This document shows, in pieces, positions 57,793-64,000 of a stretch of 64,000 nt of DNA; position 1 is the first letter of the stretch, and each line of letters opens with the position of its first letter. Under the pieces are notes generated by a model. That model did not search any database, was not told the origin of the DNA, and saw only the letters and a list, made by a program, of their open reading frames with translations. Source of the stretch: Streptomyces monashensis (GTDB lineage Bacteria; Actinomycetota; Actinomycetes; Streptomycetales; Streptomycetaceae); assembly GCF_001866665.1 (NCBI RefSeq), contig NZ_MLYO01000035.1, positions 124,001 through 188,000 on the forward strand. The letters are read 5' to 3'. A program made the translations under genes and the position numbers.

Positions 57793-58332
57793 ATGGCCAC
57801 ACACGCAGCGCACCCGCAACAGCGGCAGCGGATCCGGTTCGATCAGCATCTGCCCGTCGACCACCGGCTGAACACGGTCTACCGGATCGGCGCGGGCCTA
57901 ATCGGCGCGTTCCTCGTCGCCTTCGGCATCCTGGGTCTGTTCCACAACATCGGCTTCTTCAGCACCGGCGGTGCCGAGGTCGTCGGGCTGAACACCAACG
58001 ACACGCTGAGCGTGCTGTCGATCGCCGTCGGGGCGATCCTGCTGGCCGGCATGGTGATCGGCGGGAACGTGGCGTCCACGCTGAACATGGTGTTCGGGGT
58101 GCTGTTCCTGCTGGCCGGCTTCCTGTTCCTCGGCCTGCTGGACACACCGCAGAACTTCCTGGCGTTCAAGATCCAGAACGTGTTCTTCAGCTTCGTCGTG
58201 GGCCTGCTGCTGATGACCTTCGGCATGTACGGCAGGGTCGGCTCGACCCTGCCGCACGACAACCCGTACTGGCGGGCCCGCCATCCCTCGACGGACGGGC
58301 CCGAGCAGCGGGCGGACGATCAGGTGCGGTAG
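57793..58332 (+). CDS. DUF4383 family membrane protein
   Basis: 179 residues with four membrane segments between residues 28 and 155: YRIGAGLIGAFLVAFGILGLF, NTNDTLSVLSIAVGAILLAG, TLNMVFGVLFLLAGFLFLGL and VFFSFVVGLLLMTFGMYGRV. These fit DUF4383, a group of small actinobacterial membrane proteins of unknown role. GGGAGG upstream of ATG 57793. The last 13 nt overlap the convergent secreted amidase gene. Confidence 0.87.
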   Translation: MATHAAHPQQRQRIRFDQHLPVDHRLNTVYRIGAGLIGAFLVAFGILGLFHNIGFFSTGGAEVVGLNTNDTLSVLSIAVGAILLAGMVIGGNVASTLNMVFGVLFLLAGFLFLGLLDTPQNFLAFKIQNVFFSFVVGLLLMTFGMYGRVGSTLPHDNPYWRARHPSTDGPEQRADDQVR

Positions 58333-59501
58333 GCGTAGAAGTACGCGCCCGGGTACGACGCGGCGAGGCTCGCCACCGACCGGTTGTAGGTGTTCGTCGA
58401 GTGGTACGTCACGTACGGCACGCCGTAGCGGTCGCGGTAGGTGACGATCATCGAGTGGTCCTTGGACCCGTCCCGGTTGAAGTCCATCTGGATCACGTCG
58501 CCGAGGTCCGCCTGGTAGACGTCGGCGAGCGGCGTGACGCGCTTGGAGGACAGGGCGAACCAGGAGAACTCGTTGACGCCGACGAACGAGTCGGACTGGA
58601 TCTCGGAGTTGCCGAACCACTTGTGGAAGTCCGTGCCGTCGCCGGGGACGTGCTTCCAGCCGCCCGCCTTCAGGGACTGGCTGACGAAGTTGGTGCAGTC
58701 ACCGCCGTCGGCCTCGCCGTTGAAGTCCGGGTAGTCCGGGTTGTAGTGGCTCCAGTACTTCTGCGCGTACGCCACCATGGCCTGGTAGTCGTAGGTGCCG
58801 CCGGTGAGCTTCTTCGGGTTGGCCGGTGCGGGCCAGGTGGTGGCGGCGCGGGGCGCGTCCGGCGGACCGTCGTCGGCGGGCGTGGTCTTCGCCTTGGCGA
58901 CCGACGGCGTGACGACCTGGTTCACGGCGAGGTAGCCGTCGTCGGTGTCCTTGATGCCGCTCAGCTGCCAGTCGCCGTGGCGGTCGGCCTTGAAGGTCAG
59001 CTCGTGGTGCGCCTGGAAGCCGGTGGTCTTCGGTCCGTTGGCCGACGGCTTCTCGTAGGTCAGGGTCGTGGTCTCGGTGACGGCGACCTTGGCGCTGCGG
59101 CCGTGCACCTCGGTCGCGTCGAGCGTGACCTGCGTGCTGCCGGCGCGGTACTTCTCGCCGAGCTTGGCCAGCAGACTCCTGCGGGCGGTCAGCGTCCGCA
59201 CGGCGGACGACTCCTGGTGGCTCTGCCCACCGGACAGGCGCACGGAGCCGGAGAAGCCCGCCGTGTGCCGCGTGCCCTTGCTGCCGACGCCGTCCACGAG
59301 GGCCTGGGTGCGGTCGGTGAAGACCGCGTCGGCCAGCTTCTGGAAGGTCGCCTTGGTGGCCGCGTTCACCGTCGGGTCGTCCACGACGGCGGCGCCCGCG
59401 GTCCAGTTGGGCAGCAGGGCCACGCCGGCGACCAGCGAGGCGGCCGCGGCGCCCACTATGGTGGCGCGGCGGCGCTTACGGCTCAGTTTTCTCGATCTCA
59501 A
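58320..59501 (-). CDS. Secreted amidase-domain (Amidase_6, NlpC/P60-like) protein
   Basis: 393 residues. The N-terminal export signal is KLSRKRRRATIVGAAAASLVAG; a middle beta-rich region runs to about residue 230. The C-terminal domain has YDYQAMVAYAQKYWSHYNPDYPDF, EADGGDCTNFVSQSLKAGGW with the catalytic Cys, and SKDHSMIVTYR with the His. This putative amidase domain is a papain-like cysteine hydrolase acting on wall peptides. TTG 59501 has GAGGGGAA upstream. It lies in a cluster of envelope genes with the deacetylase-like protein and PBP. Confidence 0.88.
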   Translation of the reverse strand: MRSRKLSRKRRRATIVGAAAASLVAGVALLPNWTAGAAVVDDPTVNAATKATFQKLADAVFTDRTQALVDGVGSKGTRHTAGFSGSVRLSGGQSHQESSAVRTLTARRSLLAKLGEKYRAGSTQVTLDATEVHGRSAKVAVTETTTLTYEKPSANGPKTTGFQAHHELTFKADRHGDWQLSGIKDTDDGYLAVNQVVTPSVAKAKTTPADDGPPDAPRAATTWPAPANPKKLTGGTYDYQAMVAYAQKYWSHYNPDYPDFNGEADGGDCTNFVSQSLKAGGWKHVPGDGTDFHKWFGNSEIQSDSFVGVNEFSWFALSSKRVTPLADVYQADLGDVIQMDFNRDGSKDHSMIVTYRDRYGVPYVTYHSTNTYNRSVASLAASYPGAYFYAYRT

Positions 59502-59624
59502 TGATGTTCCCCTCTATGCCGGTAGGCCTACCGAGCGGTACGCATCCTTACACGGATCGTGTGACTGGTGTGAAGAGAGCTGCACAAGCGGAACTACTGT
59601 TACTCGCTTGTCACTTGAGGACGT

Positions 59625-60911
59625 TCACCGCACGACCGTCGACCAGTCCGGCGACTGGGCCGGGTCGAGGGCGCGCAGCGCCGCGAGGGTCTGCGGCTTC
59701 TGGACGTCGAGCCAGTCGGCGAGCTCCTTGAAGGACACGCACTTGACGCCCTTCTTGGTGCAGATCTTCGGGACGATCTGGTCGACGGCCTTCATGTAGA
59801 TGCCGCCGTTCCAGTTCTCGAAGTGGTTGCCGATGAACAGCGGTGCGCGGCTGCCGTAGTACACGCGGTTGAAGCCGTCCATGTAGGACTGGACGGTCTG
59901 CTGCTCCCACTGCGGGTACTTGGCCGGGTCGCCGTGCACCTCGCCGTTGGACTGGTTGTAGAGGAAGTTGAAGTCCATCGACAGGCCCTGGAAGTCCTTG
60001 CCCGCGTACGGGAGCATTTCGAGCGGGAAGTCCCAGACGCCGTTCTTCTTCGTCGGCCAGATCTGGAAGTCGCCCGGCGAGCTGGCGTCGTAGCGCCAGC
60101 CGTAGCCGTACTTCTGCAGGGCCTTCAGCAGGTTCGGCTGGCCCTCCAGGCAGGGCGCGCGGCCGCCGGCGACCTCCTGCTTGAAGTCGAAGGGCAGGGC
60201 GGGGATGTCCTTGAAGCCGGTGTTGGTCTTCCAGTTCTCCACGAACGAGTAGAACTGGTCGATCTCGCTCTTCCACTGCTCGACGCTCCAGTCGCCGCCG
60301 CCCTTGGCGCCGCAGAAGTGGCCGTTGAAGTGCGTGCCGATCTCGTTGCCCTCCCCGTAGGCGAGGCGCAGCTGCTCCAGCGTGGTGCGGATGTGCTCGT
60401 CGGTGGCGTAGTCGATCGCGGCGTCACCGGGACTGTGCATCGGGCCCTGGTACAGCGACTTCTTGCTCTTGGGCAGCAGGTAGATGCCGGTGAGGAAGAA
60501 GGTCATGTGGGCGTCGTACTCCTTGGCCATCTCCCGGTAGTGCGAGAAGAGATGGTCGTCGCCCTCCAGCGCGCCGTCCCAGGAGAAGACCACGAACTGC
60601 GGCGGCTTCTCGCCGGGTTTGAGCGGCACCGGCTTGAGCGTGCCCTTCTGCGGGCCGGTGTAGGAGGTGGAGCCGTCTCCGAGGATCTTGGTCTTGCCGT
60701 CCCAGGAGGGGGTCGGGCTGGGCTTGGCGCCGGTCTTCGGCTGGGGCCCGGAGGCGGCCGCCGGGGCGGTGCGGTCCGTGCGGGTCAGGGCCAGGTACCC
60801 GGCCACGAGCGAGGCGACGACGAGAAAGGCGGCCAGTGTCAGGATCTGCGGCCGGCGTATGAGGGCCGGTGCGGGTGCCTGCTTGCGGCGCGGCGACTTC
60901 TTGCGGGGCAT
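59625..60911 (-). CDS. Membrane-anchored polysaccharide deacetylase-like protein
   Basis: 428 residues. Basic N-terminus, one membrane anchor near residues 24-43, a Pro/Ser/Lys linker, then a NodB-like barrel: QFVVFSWDGALEGDD (catalytic base region, a variant of the usual D-D motif), GNEIGTHFNGHFCG (metal His pair), PALPFDFKQEVAGGRAPCL and APLFIGNHFENWNGGIY. It probably deacetylates or otherwise modifies a wall glycan; activity is uncertain because the first Asp pair is altered to W-D. Lies 51 nt before the PBP stop in the same orientation, so the PBP may be upstream in the transcript. Confidence 0.85.
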   Translation of the reverse strand: MPRKKSPRRKQAPAPALIRRPQILTLAAFLVVASLVAGYLALTRTDRTAPAAASGPQPKTGAKPSPTPSWDGKTKILGDGSTSYTGPQKGTLKPVPLKPGEKPPQFVVFSWDGALEGDDHLFSHYREMAKEYDAHMTFFLTGIYLLPKSKKSLYQGPMHSPGDAAIDYATDEHIRTTLEQLRLAYGEGNEIGTHFNGHFCGAKGGGDWSVEQWKSEIDQFYSFVENWKTNTGFKDIPALPFDFKQEVAGGRAPCLEGQPNLLKALQKYGYGWRYDASSPGDFQIWPTKKNGVWDFPLEMLPYAGKDFQGLSMDFNFLYNQSNGEVHGDPAKYPQWEQQTVQSYMDGFNRVYYGSRAPLFIGNHFENWNGGIYMKAVDQIVPKICTKKGVKCVSFKELADWLDVQKPQTLAALRALDPAQSPDWSTVVR

Positions 60912-60962
60912 GCGCGGCTCAATCTGCGAGGAGGACGGCGGGTGCGGGTGCGGGCCCGGGGG

Positions 60963-63185
60963 TCAGCCCAGGCCCATGGCTGCCGACCAGAGTCGGTACG
61001 GCACGCTGTCGGCGGACGTTCCGGCCAGCCCCTGGAGTGGCAGCGGCTCCAGGGACTTGGCCAGGTCCATCCGGTAGACGACCACCGCCGTGGAGACGGA
61101 GTCGTCGCTGCCGGCGTACCAGGCTGCGGTGTCGTTGGCGGTGGTGCCGGCCTTCCCGGCCAGGTGCGGCTGCAGCGCGGCCGTGGACGGGTGGGCGGCG
61201 CGGAAGGAGTCGGTGAGCGCGTCGGTGACGTCCTGGGCCACCTCGGTGCCGACCGCGCGCTGTGGCTGCGGTGTGTTCAGGGAGACCGGCGCGCCGTTGC
61301 GGGTGATCCGGCGCACCGAGTACGGCTCGGTGTGGGTGCCGGCCGCGGCGAACGTGGCGTAGCCGCTCGCCATCCGGATCGCGCTCGGCGTGGAGTTGCC
61401 GAGCGACAGCGCGGGCACCTGCGGGCCGATGGTGTCGGACAGCAGCCCGGCGGCCTCGGCGGTCCGGCGCACCGTGTCCAGACCGGTGTCCATGCCGAGT
61501 TGCATGAACGGGGTGTTCACCGACCGGGCGAGCGCCTGGCGCAGGGTGATCTTCCCGTACGACGTGTTGCCGTCGTTGTGCGCGGTGACCTTCTTTCCGC
61601 TGCGGTCCCAGTAGGGCCCCTCGGGGGTCGTGACGGGGATGTTGTCGTCGCCGTCGTAGACGCTGTCCGGGGTGACGGGGGTGGCGGGCCCGCCGCGCGT
61701 CTTGTGGACACCGTGCTCCAGCCCGGCGGCGTAGACGAACGGCAGGAAGGCCGAACCGGCCGGGACGGTGGCCGCGTTGGACTCGTTGTAGCCCTGCGTA
61801 CGGTGGTCCGGGCCGCCGTACACGGCGAGGATCCGCCCGTCGGCGGTGACGGAGGCGGCGCCGTAGTGGGCGTCCTTCGCCGGGCCCGGGTCGTTCCGCT
61901 TCGCCTGCTTGCGGGCCTTGGTGACGGCGTCGGTGAGCGCCTGCTCCCGTTTGCGGTCGAAGGTCGTGTAGATCTGGTAGCCGCCCAGGTCGAACTGCTG
62001 GTCGGTCAGGCGGCCGGCCTTCTTGGCGTACTGCGAGGCCAGTTCGACCAGGTAGTCGCTCTGCGCACCGGTGTTGTAGAGCGGGTTGGTCTTCAGCGGC
62101 TCGGGAAACGTCGTGTACGTGGCGCGCTGCTGCGGGGTCAGCCGGTGGATCTTGACCATGCGGTCCAGGATCCACTTCCAGCGCTCCAGGGCCCGCTGGT
62201 GGTTGGCCGCGCTGAGCGTCGGGTCGTACAGACCGGCGCCCTTGAGCAGTCCGGCGAGCATGGCCGCCTCGGAGACGTTGAGCTTGCTGACGTCCTTGCC
62301 GTAGTACGCCTGGGCGGCGCGCTGGATGCCGTAGCTGCCGCGGCCGAACCAGCTGGTGTTGAGGTAGCCCTCCAGGATCTGGTCCTTGCTCATCTTGTTG
62401 TCGAGCTTGAGGGCGATCATCGCCTCGGTGAACTTGCGGCTGATCGTCCGGTTCTGGTTCAGATAGACGTTTTTGACGTACTGCTGGGTGATGGTGGACC
62501 CGCCCGCGGTGTCCCCCTCGCCCACTGTCTGCCACAGGCCGCGGGTGATGCCCCGCACGGATATGCCGGGGTCGGAGTAGAAGGTCTCGTTCTCCGCCGC
62601 CAGCACCGCCCAGCGGACGTCCTGGGGGATGTCCTTGAGCGGCATCGCCTGCCGCTGCACCCAGCCCGTACGGGCCATGGGGGTGCCGTCGGACCAGAAG
62701 AAGACGTTGTCCTGCTGGGTGGCGTACGAGTTCAGGTTGCTCGGAATGTCCGTCATCGCGTACGCCGTGACGAGGAAGGCGCCGAGCAGGCCGAACGACG
62801 TGAGGACACCGCCGATCCACTGCCGCCACGAGGGCATCCAGCGGCGCCAGCCGGTCCGGCCGGGGCGCGGGTAGACGGGCTTGAGCCGGCGGGCGTAGGG
62901 CGCGAGCCGGCGGGCGTACGGCGCCAGGGGCGCGAGCAGCGCGAGCAGTCGCCGGGCGGTCGCCTCCGCGCGCTGGCGCGCCGAGAGGCGGGCGCTGCGC
63001 CGGCGCTCGGCCCGGCCGCCCCCGGTCGGCTCCGGCGACTCCGGCGGTGCGGGCACCCGCAACTGCATGGTCTCGTCCGCCGGGGCGGCATTGACCCTTA
63101 TGTGCAGGGTTGCCTCACTGTCGGGCAACTCCACACCATCATCTCCCCCTTGGGGACGATCCTGTCCCCGCGACGCGTCAGTCAC
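60963..63185 (-). CDS. Class A penicillin-binding protein with degenerate transpeptidase site
   Basis: 740 residues: Arg/Pro-rich cytoplasmic N-terminus (about 1-130), one membrane segment, GT51 glycosyltransferase (VRWAVLAAENETFYSDPGIS with the catalytic Glu, GGSTITQQYVKNVYL, GRGSYGIQRAAQAYYGKD), then a transpeptidase domain. In the latter, S478 of the SxxK motif is kept but the Lys is Leu481 (PAGSAFLPFVYAAG); SVN is present; KTG is KAG (LAGKAGTTAN). Transpeptidation is therefore doubtful while polymerisation is likely. GTG 63185 was taken for its GGAGGGGA box; a GTG further out at 63206 lacks one. Confidence 0.9.
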   Translation of the reverse strand: MTDASRGQDRPQGGDDGVELPDSEATLHIRVNAAPADETMQLRVPAPPESPEPTGGGRAERRRSARLSARQRAEATARRLLALLAPLAPYARRLAPYARRLKPVYPRPGRTGWRRWMPSWRQWIGGVLTSFGLLGAFLVTAYAMTDIPSNLNSYATQQDNVFFWSDGTPMARTGWVQRQAMPLKDIPQDVRWAVLAAENETFYSDPGISVRGITRGLWQTVGEGDTAGGSTITQQYVKNVYLNQNRTISRKFTEAMIALKLDNKMSKDQILEGYLNTSWFGRGSYGIQRAAQAYYGKDVSKLNVSEAAMLAGLLKGAGLYDPTLSAANHQRALERWKWILDRMVKIHRLTPQQRATYTTFPEPLKTNPLYNTGAQSDYLVELASQYAKKAGRLTDQQFDLGGYQIYTTFDRKREQALTDAVTKARKQAKRNDPGPAKDAHYGAASVTADGRILAVYGGPDHRTQGYNESNAATVPAGSAFLPFVYAAGLEHGVHKTRGGPATPVTPDSVYDGDDNIPVTTPEGPYWDRSGKKVTAHNDGNTSYGKITLRQALARSVNTPFMQLGMDTGLDTVRRTAEAAGLLSDTIGPQVPALSLGNSTPSAIRMASGYATFAAAGTHTEPYSVRRITRNGAPVSLNTPQPQRAVGTEVAQDVTDALTDSFRAAHPSTAALQPHLAGKAGTTANDTAAWYAGSDDSVSTAVVVYRMDLAKSLEPLPLQGLAGTSADSVPYRLWSAAMGLG

Positions 63186-63371
63186 GACGGCGTCTCCCCT
63201 CCGCACTCGCTCGTGCTCGCGCGGTGAGCTGAGCGTTCTCGCAACGGCGCAAACAAGCTATCAGCGTATTTTCGAAACCCTCACACATGTGTCTGTGAAG
63301 AAGCCGGTTCGATATGGATCACACCTGGATCACAAGAGCCCGAACCGGGCCCCGGCGGCTACCCTGGGCCC

Positions 63372-63584
63372 ATGCCTCGCTATGAGTACCGCTGCCGGAC
63401 CTGCGGCGACACGTTCGAACTGAGCCGACCGATGGCGGAGTCGGCCGCACCCGCCTCGTGCCCGGGCGGCCATGACGACACGGTGAAGTTGCTGTCCACC
63501 GTGGCGGTCGGGGGTACGGCGGCGCCCGCCCCCGCGGCCGGTGGCGGCGGGGGCGGCTGCTGCGGCGGAGGGTGCTGCGGCTAA
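63372..63584 (+). CDS. FmdB-family zinc-ribbon protein
   Basis: 70 residues. PRYEYRCRTCGDTFELSRPM and SCPGGHDDTVKLLSTVA form the Cys-x2-Cys...Cys zinc ribbon of FmdB-like regulatory proteins, with the usual Gly/Cys-rich tail (GGCCGGGCCG). Function unknown, possibly metal handling or protein interaction. Probably leaderless: TACCCT (63360-63365) ends 6 nt before ATG 63372. Its stop overlaps the convergent HAD-type gene by 4 nt. Confidence 0.93.
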   Translation: MPRYEYRCRTCGDTFELSRPMAESAAPASCPGGHDDTVKLLSTVAVGGTAAPAPAAGGGGGGCCGGGCCG

Positions 63585-64000
63585 GTCTGCCGGGCGGACT
63601 TCAAGAATTCCCTGAGAATTCGCTCCCCCGCGAGGACCCCCCGCTCCGGCAGCGCGGTGATCCCCGGTGCCGTCCACCCCGTGTCGGCCAGCTCGCCGTG
63701 GCCGGGACGCCAGCCCCGGTCGGCGGCGAGCAGGAGGTCTGCGTCCAGCAGGGAGTCACCGGCGGACAGCGTGAGGTCCGCGCCCGTGCGGCGGGCCACC
63801 TCGCGGACCGCGGCGCTCTTGGTGAGCGGCTGCGGGACGGCGTAGAGCTTGCGGCCCTGGAGCGAGACCGTCCAGCCCCGCCCCTCCGCCCAGGCCGCCA
63901 GCTCCTTCACCCACTCCTCGGGCAGCAGCTCGCGCTCCACCACCAGGTAGGTGAACAGCTCCTCGGCGACCCGGTGCTTGCGCAGCCACGCCGGGTCGGC
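63581..64000 (-). CDS. HAD-type phosphatase, C-terminal part (start outside window)
   Basis: 139 residues plus stop of a gene entering from the right edge. TLSAGDSLLDADLLLAADRG carries motif IV (G-D-S-x-x-D) of Cof/trehalose-phosphatase-like HAD hydrolases. The preceding Lys in QPLTKSAAVREVARRTG would be motif III, and GWTVSLQGRKLYAVP belongs to the cap or core strand region. The N-terminal DxD is not visible, so catalytic competence cannot be judged here. Convergent with the FmdB gene. Confidence 0.85.
   Translation of the reverse strand, partial: ADPAWLRKHRVAEELFTYLVVERELLPEEWVKELAAWAEGRGWTVSLQGRKLYAVPQPLTKSAAVREVARRTGADLTLSAGDSLLDADLLLAADRGWRPGHGELADTGWTAPGITALPERGVLAGERILREFLKSARQT

Noticed and set aside
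59823..63227. 1134-codon open frame on the plus strand
   Set aside because: It is antisense to the deacetylase-like and PBP genes and arises from high G+C third positions; its translation is Val/Gly/Arg-rich with no domain.

Overview
The window is a stretch of chromosome from a high-G+C actinobacterium, almost certainly a Streptomyces. The signs are very high G+C with strong third-position G/C, frequent GTG and TTG starts, many TANNNT boxes 6-8 nt before a start codon (leaderless genes), short Streptomyces-type dispersed repeats, and families such as SCO2322, DUF4383, DUF5336-like and MAB_1171c. I count about 65 protein genes, one tRNA-Val, two riboswitches (cobalamin and Mn2+), three clear hairpin terminators and a set of operators. 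I see no prophage, insertion sequence, CRISPR array or rRNA.

Layout. 1-8.1 kb: the end of a MaoC-type hydratase, an ABC exporter whose ATPase is frameshifted, a DesK-type kinase and its NarL-type regulator separated by an arabinofuranosidase and a methyltransferase, and a lipid-transfer-type thiolase. 8.1-17.8 kb: an MFS exporter, an amidase, an F420-type oxidoreductase, a lipoprotein and a GT4/methyltransferase/toroid operon. 17.9-22 kb: a KstR-type TetR regulator with ferredoxin, aldehyde dehydrogenase, metallo-beta-lactamase-fold and SnoaL-like genes. 22-26 kb: a four-gene XRE / HExxH peptidase / membrane protein / flavoprotein operon. 26.2-27.8 kb: a reduced ATP-grasp protein and a phosphotransferase. 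27.9-33.7 kb: a B12-riboswitch-controlled ECF transporter operon with two membrane-anchored exported proteins. 34-38 kb: a secreted transglycosylase, a DUF1275 protein, and divergent CYP125-like and FadA5-like genes. 38-64 kb: mostly cell-envelope, transport and conserved hypothetical genes, ending with a class A penicillin-binding protein that lacks its transpeptidase lysine.

Two themes stand out. First, a dispersed steroid side-chain regulon. CYP125, FadA5, Ltp-type thiolase, MaoC hydratase, the KstR homologue and the GT4 operon lie behind boxes matching the mycobacterial KstR consensus TnnAACnnGTTnnA. A second inverted repeat, CTGAC-N5-GTCAG, recurs at most of the same promoters. Ring-degradation genes are absent here, so the module looks like side-chain activation and beta-oxidation only. 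Second, the cobalamin operon. It pairs a complete ECF transporter (T, fused A1A2, S) with a surface alpha/alpha-toroid protein and a small SCO2322-family protein. Together these resemble the alpha and beta domains of animal intrinsic factor/transcobalamin, split over two membrane-anchored polypeptides.

All functional statements are read from sequence and family knowledge; no searches were run. Start codons were chosen by ribosome-binding site, leaderless -10 geometry, overlap with neighbours and domain boundaries.
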